Assembly (NCBI GenBank): GCA_007695145.1
Contig: REEI01000049.1
Location: 1-38,309, forward strand
DNA from: Saprospirales bacterium
GTDB taxonomy: Bacteria; Bacteroidota; Bacteroidia; Chitinophagales; Saprospiraceae
Direction: 5' to 3'
DNA length: 38,309 nucleotides
Notes under the pieces: generated by a model
Told to the model about the DNA's origin: nothing
What the model saw: only the letters and a program-made list of their open reading frames with translations
Database searches by the model: none
Program-made: the position numbers and the translations under genes
Part shown: positions 26,449 to 34,940 of the stretch, piece by piece
How the letters are laid out: each line of letters begins with the position of its first letter
Position numbering within the stretch: the first letter of the stretch is position 1

Positions 26449-27288
26449 CAAATTAGAAACGGAATCTTCTAATCTATGTTTAGATAGGTGATAAAAATTT
26501 AGTGGCAGGGTCTTAAATGCTGATTTCAGAGATTTACCACACCACATCGGGAAAGGCCTCAAAAGACTATTTATTCCCTGAACCAATAGGTGAATGATCT
26601 CACTGATGTCTCGCATGTCAAAATAGCCGAAAAACCTGTAGACTATACAGCAGAAAAGTCCATAATTATTCTTTTACTTGTTGATCAATGACTTAAACTC
26701 ATTTTCAATTCAAGTGAAAATATTCATTGTTGGCAATCCTAATTATGTCGCATTGAGGGGCCTTTTCCTACTTTTTGTCTTGATGCTCCGATAGGCTCAG
26801 CACAAGTACTTCGATAAAAACTCAGCCTATGCACAAAAAGTAACAAAATATCAAGGTTGGCAAATACTTGACTAAAAAATAGATTCTCCACCTAAAATCT
26901 GATAAACTCTGTCGTTTGCAGTTCCCCGGTTAAAGCATTTTGACACAAATTATATTTGATTATCTATTTTTTACACCACATTCTGTTGAGTAGTCGAACT
27001 GCGATCCTCTTCAGGCACTACCAAATATTCGAAATGCCAAATCCTTGAAGGCCTGGAAAAATAAGGGGTGAAAGGGCACGATCTGATGCACTGGTTGTTT
27101 GTATTATTTTTAGAAAATCAGGAGATTAAATTCATGCACAGTATCATTCATGATGAAATGCGACATTTGAAATATCGTCAAATGCTCGCTATTCAGATCA
27201 GGAAAAGCAAACTCATTTGAAGGTCGGCATTAGAGCTTATGCCTTGAAACTTATTTAGGTGGGCTAAAGATTTGATTCAGGATTTGAT
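26449..27288. other. Gene-free region between citrate synthase and porQ
   Basis: This stretch is mostly repeat copy D (about 26655-27080). I see no gene in it; short open frames here lack conserved features and fall in or beside repeat sequence. The sequence after 27080 up to the porQ stop contains no strong terminator hairpin. Confidence 0.55.
26655..27080 (+). repeat. Dispersed intergenic repeat, copy D
   Basis: Left flank CTTTTACTTGTTGATCAATG (26665-26684) parallels copy C. Core: arm TACTTTTTGT (26769-26778), a 23-bp unit (26784-26806), a 25-bp unit (26807-26831), right arm ACAAAAAGTA (26833-26842) with AACAAAATATCAAGG. Right flank: GTTGAGTAGTCGAACTGC and AAATCCTTGAAGGCCTG match copy C. 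Same orientation as all other copies. Confidence 0.85.
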
Positions 27289-28422
27289 TTAGAGTATGTT
27301 TCTTCTAAACTCCGAAATATTGGTACTGATACTTATCTTATTGGCATTGGCGCCGGTGTGGTAGCGTCCAAATCCGTAATCTATCCGAAATCTATTGACT
27401 CGAAAGCCCACTCCAAAGCTAATTCCTGACAAAACTCTGGTATCCGGAAGGGCCATCTCTCTTGCCAGGAGGTGATTGTAGGCCAGGCGAAGTTGAAATT
27501 GTTCATTGGGGCCGAGATAGAATTCACCGCTGAAAATAAGATGCCTGAAAAAGTTATCAATTGGGCTGAATCTGGGGTCCTCATCATCCTCGTCTCCAAA
27601 AAGTGAACCACTTTGCTGAGCGGCAGGATCGTCGTAATTGATGTCCCACCGGTGAAGATTGTGAGCCGTTACTGAAAACCTGAAAGGCAAATGTTCCAGC
27701 CTTTTGCTAACTCCCGCTCTGAGGTCGAAGGGCATGGGCTCCCGCTCCTCAAAAAAACGAGATAATTGAAACCCGAAATTTTTCATCACCAATGAGAATG
27801 CGAGCCTGCGCTCCTCAATCTCATAGAGTGCTCCTATATCAAAAGCCATAGCAGTACTAACATAGGTCTCAAAACTTGACTGGACAAAACGCATGGTAGC
27901 TCCCAGTCTCAATCGATCGTACAACTGCTTGGAAGCTGTAATGCCAATTGCTATCTCAGAAGCGTCAAACTCTCCGGTCACGTCTCCCAGCTCATTGGTT
28001 TGCTCAAAGGTTCCGTAATTGATGTAACGAATACCGGCTGCGAGACTGATTCCCAAATTTTCGAGCTGGTGACCATAAGTGGCGTATCCAAACTGCACAC
28101 CACTGAAATAAAAAGCATGATTAAAACTTATAGCCTGATGCATATCAGCATTTAGAGCAGCTGAATTCTCATAGGCCAAATTGATGTCTCCATCACTGAG
28201 CGTCGGCTGGTATCCTCCCAAGCCTAAAACCCGGGCCGAACCGGGCAGGTTCAAAAACTGGTAAACCTGTCGTCCGCCACTTTGAGCTATCACATCTATA
28301 CTGCCCAAAAAAAAGAATGAAGCCAATAGCGGTGCCCAGCTGATAGCATATCTTTTGTTAATTGCCCGCCATATTGAAAAAAAACCGTTCAACAATCTTT
28401 CTGAATCGTACTGCTTTGTCAA
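27289..28422 (-). CDS. porQ: Type IX secretion system protein PorQ
   Basis: PorQ is an outer-membrane beta-barrel of the PorV-like family that holds the T9SS sortase PorZ at the surface. After a signal sequence (hydrophobic core SWAPLLASFFFLG, cleavage near VIAQS) the mature protein begins GGRQVYQFLNLPGSARVLGLGGYQPTLSDGDINLAYENSAAL, which is the PorQ signature, and continues with alternating barrel strands to the C-terminus. No ATG or GTG precedes the signal peptide in frame. TTG codons at 28422, 28395 and 28392 are the candidates; 28422 leaves a 19-bp gap after the upstream MORN gene. Exact start is uncertain and the n-region would be unusually long from 28422. It is the last gene of a minus-strand run from 31254. 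Confidence 0.85.
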   Translation of the reverse strand: MTKQYDSERLLNGFFSIWRAINKRYAISWAPLLASFFFLGSIDVIAQSGGRQVYQFLNLPGSARVLGLGGYQPTLSDGDINLAYENSAALNADMHQAISFNHAFYFSGVQFGYATYGHQLENLGISLAAGIRYINYGTFEQTNELGDVTGEFDASEIAIGITASKQLYDRLRLGATMRFVQSSFETYVSTAMAFDIGALYEIEERRLAFSLVMKNFGFQLSRFFEEREPMPFDLRAGVSKRLEHLPFRFSVTAHNLHRWDINYDDPAAQQSGSLFGDEDDEDPRFSPIDNFFRHLIFSGEFYLGPNEQFQLRLAYNHLLAREMALPDTRVLSGISFGVGFRVNRFRIDYGFGRYHTGANANKISISTNISEFRRNIL

Positions 28423-28441
28423 TGGATATTTTTTTTATACC

Positions 28442-29032
28442 TTAACTAGAAATGGTTAGGCAAATACCTTTATTGCAGCGCATGGTTCTTTTAAGTGTTC
28501 CGTCCTGATGATAGAGAAAAAGCAAGCCGTGTTCATTCTCTCCGTGCAGGTAAAATCCCTTCGCTTTTAAAACCCCGCCTTCGTGGTACTCTTCGAAAGG
28601 TCCGTGTTCGAGATTTCTAGAAAAGACCACCACTTCCCTCAGGTTACCCCCCGGAAAATAAAACATCCATCTACCGGTCATTTCACCTTGAAAATAATAC
28701 CCCCTGCTGTCGATTTGCCCATTGTCAAAATAGGTGATATGGCGTCCATGTGGCCTCCCGTGGCAGTACTGGGTCTCGCGCATCAATTGTCCATTCTCAT
28801 GAAAAAACCTGCTCACCCCTACCGTACGGCCCTCCTTAAAGGAAATTTCCGAGAATAGGTTTCCATCCTCATAATACTCCCTGGCCGTACTATCCGGTCT
28901 TTCAACCTCAGGACAGAAAAAGTTGTGATGAACCATGATATCCCATCGGGATTGATAATCGGGGGCTTCACATCCATAACTTCCAATCAAAAGGGCGATT
29001 GCCAGGAAAAGTGATAACTGAAAGCGTTTCAT
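28442..29032 (-). CDS. MORN-repeat lipoprotein
   Basis: The 196-residue protein has a lipoprotein signal (GSYGC, lipidated Cys 21) and six MORN_2-type repeats of about 23 residues: YYEDGNL, FFHENGQL, YFDNGQI, YFPGGNL, YHEGGVL and YHQDGTL. MORN_2 proteins of Bacteroidota are often labelled YwqK-type antitoxins in databases, but with a lipobox and no toxin beside it that label would be misleading here. Three further cysteines (in FFCPE, QYCHG, RCNKGIC) may form disulfides in the periplasm. Function unknown; the repeats form a beta-hairpin stack that usually mediates contacts. It lies 20 bp upstream of porQ on the same strand and may be co-transcribed with it. Confidence 0.85.
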   Translation of the reverse strand: MKRFQLSLFLAIALLIGSYGCEAPDYQSRWDIMVHHNFFCPEVERPDSTAREYYEDGNLFSEISFKEGRTVGVSRFFHENGQLMRETQYCHGRPHGRHITYFDNGQIDSRGYYFQGEMTGRWMFYFPGGNLREVVVFSRNLEHGPFEEYHEGGVLKAKGFYLHGENEHGLLFLYHQDGTLKRTMRCNKGICLTISS

Positions 29033-29115
29033 AAGTCAAGGTTTTAATTTTTAATGATCATGCAAGAGGGGCGTTCCACTTTTTAAAAAACGCTTTTTCT
29101 CGGGTCATTATGGCA

Positions 29116-30090
29116 TCATTCCACCAAAAAATACTCTATGAGTGTTACCCATTCAGCCGGATTGCCGGTAGTACTGGCGCCAACTTCATAAGTCTCCATG
29201 AAGGGAAAATCATAGAGCAGATTATTGTCCTCGAGATAAACTCTCACCGCAGCGTGCGCATTAACTGAATGGTCTACATGCCCGTAATGTCTGGTGTAGA
29301 TCACCCTTCCTCTCCTCTGATAGTGTATTTGTTTGCCGTCAGGCACCTGAATATCCCTGTTTATTCTTACTGCAGCTGCCATATCCGTAATCTCATCCTC
29401 CAGATTGATGTTGTAATAAAAAGTGGAAAACGGGAATCGCTGAAGATGTTGCCTCTGGATAAACTGGTCAAGGCGGGCAAATTCTCGCAGACTGAATTCA
29501 TTCATTTTTGCAAATGGAACCCTCTGTCTGATGAGTACATAAACCCTTTCAATAGACCTTTCCTCCCGAATGTAATATCCCTCAATAAGGGCGAGAAAGT
29601 TGGACTCAGCCTCCGCTTTGATTTCGTCCATTGTTTCATTCAACATGGTGTTCCATTGTGAAGAGGGATTAAAAATCCAACTAAAAAATCTCGCCAAACC
29701 GGAGGTCTGAAGATTGGAAAAAGTGTAAATCACGGTGCCCTCTTCGGTGTGCTCCATATAAAAATTGGTGCGCACCTTGTAACTAACAGGTTTGTAAACA
29801 TTTACTAACAAGCTTGCTGCAGCGGATTGCAAATCAGGGTCTTCAATCTGTAAATTGCCGTCGCGCTTTCCTCGCGATTGTTCCTGCTCAATGGTTTGAA
29901 TATTTCTCCCGCTGGATATACTCATCAATTGAACCAAGCCGAGATCATCATTCAAAACATCGGCCAGTTCGTGAACAGGGGCTTTTATCAGGAATTCATT
30001 TTCGAGTGTTCTTTCAGCGGGTGATAAAATACCGACCACTAAAATTATTAGGACCAGGGCCGCCAACCCAATTAGTATTTTTTTCAGCAT
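29116..30090 (-). CDS. Membrane-anchored SRPBCC (START-like) plus GyrI-like effector-binding protein
   Basis: The 324-residue protein starts with one transmembrane segment (residues 5-24), then an SRPBCC-like domain (RTLENEFLIKAPVHELADVLND... to about residue 165, with VIYTFSNLQTSG and a long C-terminal helix), then a GyrI-like/effector-binding domain (about 180-324, with YIREERSIERVYVLIRQRVPF, INRDIQVPDGKQIHYQRRGRVIYTRHYG and a final WVTLIEYFLV). Both halves are small-ligand-binding folds. In soluble relatives such domains sense drugs or hydrophobic molecules; here the anchor suggests a role at the membrane, with no known ligand. It lies 27 bp after the upstream lipoprotein gene and is probably in the same transcript. 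Confidence 0.75.
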   Translation of the reverse strand: MLKKILIGLAALVLIILVVGILSPAERTLENEFLIKAPVHELADVLNDDLGLVQLMSISSGRNIQTIEQEQSRGKRDGNLQIEDPDLQSAAASLLVNVYKPVSYKVRTNFYMEHTEEGTVIYTFSNLQTSGLARFFSWIFNPSSQWNTMLNETMDEIKAEAESNFLALIEGYYIREERSIERVYVLIRQRVPFAKMNEFSLREFARLDQFIQRQHLQRFPFSTFYYNINLEDEITDMAAAVRINRDIQVPDGKQIHYQRRGRVIYTRHYGHVDHSVNAHAAVRVYLEDNNLLYDFPFMETYEVGASTTGNPAEWVTLIEYFLVE

Positions 30091-30117
30091 AGAGTAGGTT
30101 TTATTTAAGAATTAACG

Positions 30118-31254
30118 TCACAAGTCAAACCTGCGTACATAATCCAGCACTTTATCCTTCAGCAACTCGCCCGCCTGCCAAACCATTTCCTCGTCGTTTG
30201 GAAATTTTATTGCGCCCCCTGTCTTCATTCGGGAAGGCAATGCCCTCCTGTCTCCCTTGTACAAATTGATCACATTATCAAATCCGTAGGTAGAGTAAAC
30301 TGGTTCGTGGTGGACTACTTTTCGATTGAACAAATCCCTAATCACTATATTGGCATTTATTTTTGCCTCCCGGGTCATAGTAATTTCTGTAATGGTTGCA
30401 TACACGGTTTCCGTTTGAGTAGTGGTAGAATCTGTTCCGGGCACTTTTACTTCCTTCTCGATATCCTTGCTCAAGTCGTAAATCCTCTCAATCAACCTCT
30501 CCGGACTGATTGAAATATTGGTGATCTCAATATCCATATGGTAGTCATCATCGCTGCGTCTGGTACTGGAAAAATCAAGCCATCGATGTCTGAATTCAGA
30601 GAAGTTGATGGTTGTTAGAGATCGCTCTAAACGCGCAGGGATAATCATATGACTGGAGTTGGAAACAGACATGTACACTCTGGAAGTGCCGAGATACAAG
30701 CTCTCGTCCATACGCTCTCTGACTTTGGGTTGGCCGGGTCTCAAGTTATTTGCTCTGGCGAAGAGGTCATAGGCCTCCCTGGCGGCATGTTTATTTCCGT
30801 CCCGAGCAACCTCCAGCAAGCGATCCCCCTCTTCCATCCAGATTGCAAACAGATTTCCACTTGCCTCTTCCTCCCACTTGCGTGTATCTAAAAACTCAAA
30901 ATGAGCCGTGTAGCCACTTCTATCAGTCAGTGGCAAAAAGGACCGTACTCTCTCTTGTCTTTTATTGATCAAATCGATGCGATAGAGGATTTCTCTCATA
31001 CTCCTCTCATCAGATTCCCATCTCAGACCCTGCAAAATTCCATAATCTCTAGCATTTGCTTTTTGAAAGGCCTCCTCAGCATAAGCTACAAATTTTTCTC
31101 TCTTGTTCTTCTTTCCCTCTATGCGATCTAGCGATCTGTAAAATGCTTTGTCATACTGTCCCCTCTCAATCATTTTGAGATGGTTGGCACAGGAAGAGGT
31201 CAACAACATCAGCCCTATGGTGGCGAATAGCGAAAAATAAGACATTTTTTTCAT
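30118..31254 (-). CDS. Lipoprotein of unknown function
   Basis: The frame extends upstream to 31332, but the natural start is the ATG at 31254, which puts a standard lipoprotein signal (MKKMSYFSLFATIGLMLLTSS, Cys 22) at the N-terminus of a 378-residue product. The first third is helical and charged with a tetratricopeptide-like element (MIERGQYDKAFYRSLDRIEG) and a second one near EAYDLFARANNLRPGQPKVRERM. The last two thirds look beta-rich, with DYHMDIEITNISISPERLIER and a C-terminal stretch of charged residues. I do not recognise a named family. It probably sits in the outer membrane facing the periplasm. It is followed closely by the SRPBCC/GyrI-like gene, with which it likely forms a unit. 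Confidence 0.75.
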   Translation of the reverse strand: MKKMSYFSLFATIGLMLLTSSCANHLKMIERGQYDKAFYRSLDRIEGKKNKREKFVAYAEEAFQKANARDYGILQGLRWESDERSMREILYRIDLINKRQERVRSFLPLTDRSGYTAHFEFLDTRKWEEEASGNLFAIWMEEGDRLLEVARDGNKHAAREAYDLFARANNLRPGQPKVRERMDESLYLGTSRVYMSVSNSSHMIIPARLERSLTTINFSEFRHRWLDFSSTRRSDDDYHMDIEITNISISPERLIERIYDLSKDIEKEVKVPGTDSTTTQTETVYATITEITMTREAKINANIVIRDLFNRKVVHHEPVYSTYGFDNVINLYKGDRRALPSRMKTGGAIKFPNDEEMVWQAGELLKDKVLDYVRRFDL

Positions 31255-31464
31255 GAGAAAAATTTTGCGCTGAAAAAAATAATGAATCAAATCCCAAGTC
31301 CAACAAAGGATAAGAAGCTTTTTAAGCTTCAAAAACCTCTGGTAAAAGCGTGGAAATTACCGCGTAAAGTTAGGTCAATAGTTTATATTTTTTCTCCCTG
31401 AAATAAACACCTCTTTAACAATACGAGGCCTGAGGTAAAAAAGTTACAAGCGCCAACCTTGCAC

Positions 31465-33567
31465 TTATATCTTTTTATACTTAAGGCGTACTGAATTACC
31501 TATTACCACCAGGTCTGAAAAAGCCATGAAAAATGCAGCGGCCATGGGGTTTAAAAAGCCGAGAGCAGCCATGGGGATAGCAACAATGTTATAGGAAAAA
31601 GCCCAGAAGAGGTTCTGCCGGATTGTCATCACGGTCTTACTGCTGAGCTTGTGGGCAGCGACGAGAGTGTCCAATTTTTCATTGAGCAGCACTATATCGG
31701 CAGACTGCATGGCCAATGTAGCCGTAGAAGAATAGGCGATACCAATATCAGCCCTTGCCAGGGCAGCTGAATCATTGACTCCGTCACCAACCATTCCCGT
31801 AGTACCTTTATTGGAAAAGTCCTCAATCACCTTTAACTTTTGGGCCGGATCGTGCATGAAATAGTAATTTTTTATGCCCAATTGTTGCGCTACCGAGCGG
31901 GTAGCTTCCTCCCTGTCCCCGCTCAACATTACCATTTTAATCTCCTGCCTGGTAAAATAGCGAACAGTCTCAATCGCTTCGGGCTTCAACTGATCGGAAA
32001 GCTCTATCTCCGCTATGAGCTCTTCATCCTTGAAAAGGACCACCTTATGCAAGTCAGATTCGGATTCGTCACTACCGGTAAGGAGGTATTCCACCCCATC
32101 TAGACCTTTTGCCTCTACACCAAACCCGGCTCTTTCATTGATGGACTCAAGTTGGAGGGAATCGAGAGGCCAGTCCTCTTTCTCAAAGTAGCGCACTATG
32201 GCTGCAGCCAGGGGGTGATTGCTCCTCTGCTCCATTTGATATATGGCAGATAAGGCCTCATTCCTTTGTGCGGGATTGACAAAATTCAGTTTTTTGACCT
32301 TAAAATTACCTTTAGTCAAAGTTCCTGTTTTATCCACGATCAGATATTCCAATTTCATCAGGCGCTCAAAACTATCCCCCCTTCTCGGCAGTATCCCCAA
32401 TTTTGCAGCCCTGCCAACGCCTACCATGACCGCAGTGGGAGTCGCCAAGCCCATAGCACATGGACAGGCAATTACCAGAACGGCAACGGAATTCATAATA
32501 GCATTTTGAAGTGGAATCTCGACCCAAAACCAGGAAACAATAAAGGTGCTGATCGCAACGAGCACTACCAATGGAACAAATACAGCTGAAATCCGATCGG
32601 CGAGAATTTGCATTCCGGATTTGCTATTCTGGGCGCTTTTCACCAGGTGGATCAATTTCCCAAGAAAACTCTCCCCCCCTACTGCAGTTGCCTCTATTTT
32701 AACGTTACCACTTATCAGCACAGAGGCTCCTACAACCTTTTCAGAGACAGTTTTAACAACCGGTAAAGACTCTCCTGTCAATAAGGACTCGTCAAAGGTT
32801 GCTTTTCCATCTATAATTAAACCATCACAAGGGACCTGATCGCCTTCATTGACCAATACCCAATCACCGGTTTGCAACTCATCTGCAGGGACTCTAATGG
32901 TCCGTTTCCCTTCAATTAGCTTATTTGCAAAGACTTTTTGCAATTTGGTCATATCTTCAATGGCGGTGGTTGTCGACCGAATTGCCCTTCTCTCGATGAA
33001 ATTTCCGGTGAGCACAAGGGTGATGATGGTAGCGGCAGTTTCGTAGAAAAGGTAATTCGGTTCATTGATAATTGTACCTGTGAGTGAGTAGAAAAAAGCT
33101 GCAGTGGTACCCATAAAAATGAGGACGTCCATATTGGTGGTGCCGGACCTTATAGCGCCCAGTGCACTGCTCCCAAAATGCTGCAAACCAATCAAATAAA
33201 CCGGAAGGCATAAGATGAGCTGAAAAAATCGGTCCATGATCAAATCCGGAACAGGGATAGGGCTCATCATCAGCATATGACCGAGTAGAAGCGGAAGGGT
33301 AAAAATTACGGATACTATTAGTTTGAGTTTGAGTGTATCGACCTTTTTCTCGGTATCATCAACTCTAACCCTAAAACCCAGCAATTGAATCGCGTCTCTT
33401 ATCTCCTCCAAAAGTTTGAATCGACTTTCCTCAACACTGAATTCGACATCTCCGGAGTTCAGATCGATAAAAATCTCTTCAGCACCGCTATTTTCCAGTT
33501 GCCTTCGCACCTTTTGCACACAGCCTCCGCAGGTCATGCCATCTACTTTCCAGTCAACTCGCTTCAT
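31465..33567 (-). CDS. copA: Copper-exporting type P-type ATPase (P1B)
   Basis: This 700-residue inner-membrane pump has one N-terminal heavy-metal-associated domain with GMTCGGC (residues 10-16), eight predicted membrane helices, the actuator motif TGES (264-267), the transport motif CPC (368-370), the phosphorylated DKTGT (Asp 412), the class-specific HP pair (451-452) and GDGVND (594-599). CPC plus the YN pair in helix 7 (659-660) indicate Cu(I) or Ag(I). The helix-8 motif reads M-A-F-S-D (681-685), where well-studied Cu(I) exporters have M-x-x-S-S; the second Ser is a copper ligand, so Asp 685 is a notable difference. No copper chaperone or regulator gene adjoins it. It is divergent from the superoxide dismutase gene across about 290 bp. 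Confidence 0.93.
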   Translation of the reverse strand: MKRVDWKVDGMTCGGCVQKVRRQLENSGAEEIFIDLNSGDVEFSVEESRFKLLEEIRDAIQLLGFRVRVDDTEKKVDTLKLKLIVSVIFTLPLLLGHMLMMSPIPVPDLIMDRFFQLILCLPVYLIGLQHFGSSALGAIRSGTTNMDVLIFMGTTAAFFYSLTGTIINEPNYLFYETAATIITLVLTGNFIERRAIRSTTTAIEDMTKLQKVFANKLIEGKRTIRVPADELQTGDWVLVNEGDQVPCDGLIIDGKATFDESLLTGESLPVVKTVSEKVVGASVLISGNVKIEATAVGGESFLGKLIHLVKSAQNSKSGMQILADRISAVFVPLVVLVAISTFIVSWFWVEIPLQNAIMNSVAVLVIACPCAMGLATPTAVMVGVGRAAKLGILPRRGDSFERLMKLEYLIVDKTGTLTKGNFKVKKLNFVNPAQRNEALSAIYQMEQRSNHPLAAAIVRYFEKEDWPLDSLQLESINERAGFGVEAKGLDGVEYLLTGSDESESDLHKVVLFKDEELIAEIELSDQLKPEAIETVRYFTRQEIKMVMLSGDREEATRSVAQQLGIKNYYFMHDPAQKLKVIEDFSNKGTTGMVGDGVNDSAALARADIGIAYSSTATLAMQSADIVLLNEKLDTLVAAHKLSSKTVMTIRQNLFWAFSYNIVAIPMAALGFLNPMAAAFFMAFSDLVVIGNSVRLKYKKI

Positions 33568-33861
33568 ATGCTATAAGATTATGGACGAAATTATTCCACT
33601 TTTCAGGGTGAACAAAGGTACTGAGGATTTGTTAAAGTTTGGTCAGTTAAAACCTATTCCTTAAATCCGGTGTCGTGTCCAATACATTTAATCGGATGAG
33701 TAGTTGGTTTTCATGCTTTATTGAGTTGTAAAAACTCCTTTTGGGTTCGGTCGTATTTCATGGCCATTGAAAGTTTCAGGAGTTTTTTCGAGAAAAAGAA
33801 GATAGCCAGAATTTACTCAGATCAAAATGTACCTGACAAGTCACTATTTAAATCGTTATCA

Positions 33862-34605
33862 ATGAAAACTTTTTGTTCCTTTTCGTTACTGCTTTTTGCA
33901 GCCTCTTTACTTATGGTTTCCTGTGCGGGTGAATCCACCGTTAATGGCGATGCAGCAGATGGCCCCAATGCCACCACTGTTGCGGATAACGGAGCTATTC
34001 ATACCCTACCGGCTCTGCCCTATGATTACGATGCCCTGGAACCCCACATTGATGCTAAAACAATGGAAATTCACCACACTCGTCATCACCAGGCCTATAT
34101 CAACAATCTCAATAATGCAATAGCAGGCAGTCCGCTTGAAAATATGAGCATTGAGGAGATGATGGCCACTATGAGCCAACATTCAATGGCGGTGCGCAAT
34201 AACGGAGGCGGCCACTACAATCACGCGCTTTTCTGGGAAATTCTATCGCCTAATGGCGGGGGTGAGCCCGAAGGAGCATTGGGCGAAGCCATAGTGGAAA
34301 CCTTTGGGTCATTTGAAGCATTCAAGGAGCAATTTCACCGCATGGGCATGACACAATTTGGCAGTGGATGGGCTTGGCTGCTAGTTGACGAGAATGGTCA
34401 GCTTCAGGTTTCTCAAACTCCCAATCAGGACAATCCACTCATGGATATAGCTGATGTCCAGGGAACTCCCATCCTGGGGGTTGATGTGTGGGAGCATGGA
34501 TACTACCTTAAGTATCAAAACAGAAGAGGCGACTACATTAACGCTTTCTGGAACATTGTAAATTGGGATGCAGTCAGCGAGAAGTATCGGGCTGCCATTC
34601 AGTAA
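33862..34605 (+). CDS. sodA: Lipoprotein superoxide dismutase, Mn-type of the Fe/Mn family
   Basis: The frame extends upstream to 33721, but ATG 33862 gives a 247-residue product with a lipoprotein signal (hydrophobic 6-19, VSC with Cys 21) and a flexible linker before the enzyme begins at [17 protein letters not shown]. All metal ligands are present: H71 (MEIHHTRHH), H121 (NHALFW), D208 and H212 (DVWEHGYY). The outer-sphere pattern, Gly in NNGGGHYNH and Gln 189 in PNQDNP, is that of Mn rather than Fe enzymes. It would dismutate superoxide outside the cytoplasm, bound to a membrane. Intracellular bacterial SODs lack such a signal, so this is a specialised form. It ends 90 bp before a good terminator. 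Confidence 0.93.
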   Translation: MKTFCSFSLLLFAASLLMVSCAGESTVNGDAADGPNATTVADNGAIHTLPALPYDYDALEPHIDAKTMEIHHTRHHQAYINNLNNAIAGSPLENMSIEEMMATMSQHSMAVRNNGGGHYNHALFWEILSPNGGGEPEGALGEAIVETFGSFEAFKEQFHRMGMTQFGSGWAWLLVDENGQLQVSQTPNQDNPLMDIADVQGTPILGVDVWEHGYYLKYQNRRGDYINAFWNIVNWDAVSEKYRAAIQ

Positions 34606-34694
34606 GGGACAAATATACCGCTCGGTGCTCACTCAGTACCGTTAGGGTGTCCAAAAGAAATCACATTGATCAGTCCCAAAGAAAATTATTAAGT

Positions 34695-34725
34695 GGTGCT
34701 GCCCCAGGGTGGCACCGTTTTTTTT
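34695..34725 (+). terminator. Rho-independent terminator of the superoxide dismutase gene
   Basis: Stem GGTGC...GCACC (34695-34716, with a TGCCCCAGGGTG interior that can pair partly) followed by G and eight T. Confidence 0.85.
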
Positions 34726-34779
34726 CTTCACAGGTCCTGAATTTTTATTCAAATTTGGGCTTAATAAGCAAGAGGAAAT

Positions 34780-34787
34780 TATCTTTG
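34780..34787 (+). promoter_or_regulatory. Promoter of tRNA-His (first of two tandem -7 words)
   Basis: TATCTTTG fits TAnnTTTG, with TTTG 22 bp upstream (34754-34757) as a plausible -33 element. A second perfect word, TACCTTTG, is at 34802-34809, 16 bp before the tRNA, but lacks a -33 partner. Either could start the tRNA transcript. Confidence 0.55.
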
Positions 34788-34825
34788 CAGTCCGAAAATT
34801 CTACCTTTGAATTGTGGTAGCAAAT

Positions 34826-34900
34826 GGTGGTTGTAGCTCAGTTGGTTAGAGCACCAGATTGTGGTTCTGGGGGTCGTGGGTTCAAATCCCATCAGCCACC
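34826..34900 (+). tRNA. tRNA-His (anticodon GTG)
   Basis: Complete cloverleaf: acceptor GTGGTTG (34827-34833) pairs with CAGCCAC (34893-34899); D arm GCTCAGTTGGTTAGAGC; anticodon stem CCAGA/TCTGG with loop TTGTGGT, anticodon GTG; T loop TTCAAAT. The extra G at 34826 (G-1) opposite C73 (34900) is the histidine identity element. CCA is not encoded. Confidence 0.97.
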
Positions 34901-34903
34901 CTT

Positions 34904-34940
34904 AAAATACCCGGTTGCTTTTGCATTCGGGTATTTTTTT
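34904..34940 (+). terminator. Rho-independent terminator after tRNA-His
   Basis: AAAATACCCG pairs with CGGGTATTTT (loop GTTGCTTTTGCATT), ending in a run of T. It starts four bases after the mature tRNA end. Confidence 0.85.

Noticed and set aside
26386-26616. 76-codon minus-strand frame upstream of citrate synthase
   Set aside because: It overlaps the candidate citrate synthase promoter region, has no recognisable domain, and its flank runs into repeat copy D.
28442-29032. MORN-repeat protein as a YwqK-type antitoxin
   Set aside because: It has a lipobox and no adjacent toxin gene, so a cytoplasmic antitoxin role does not fit.
29046-29101. GCGTT...AACGC hairpin followed by T as a terminator
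   Set aside because: The T-run follows only in the plus direction, where no gene ends; the minus-strand genes here read through without a T tail.
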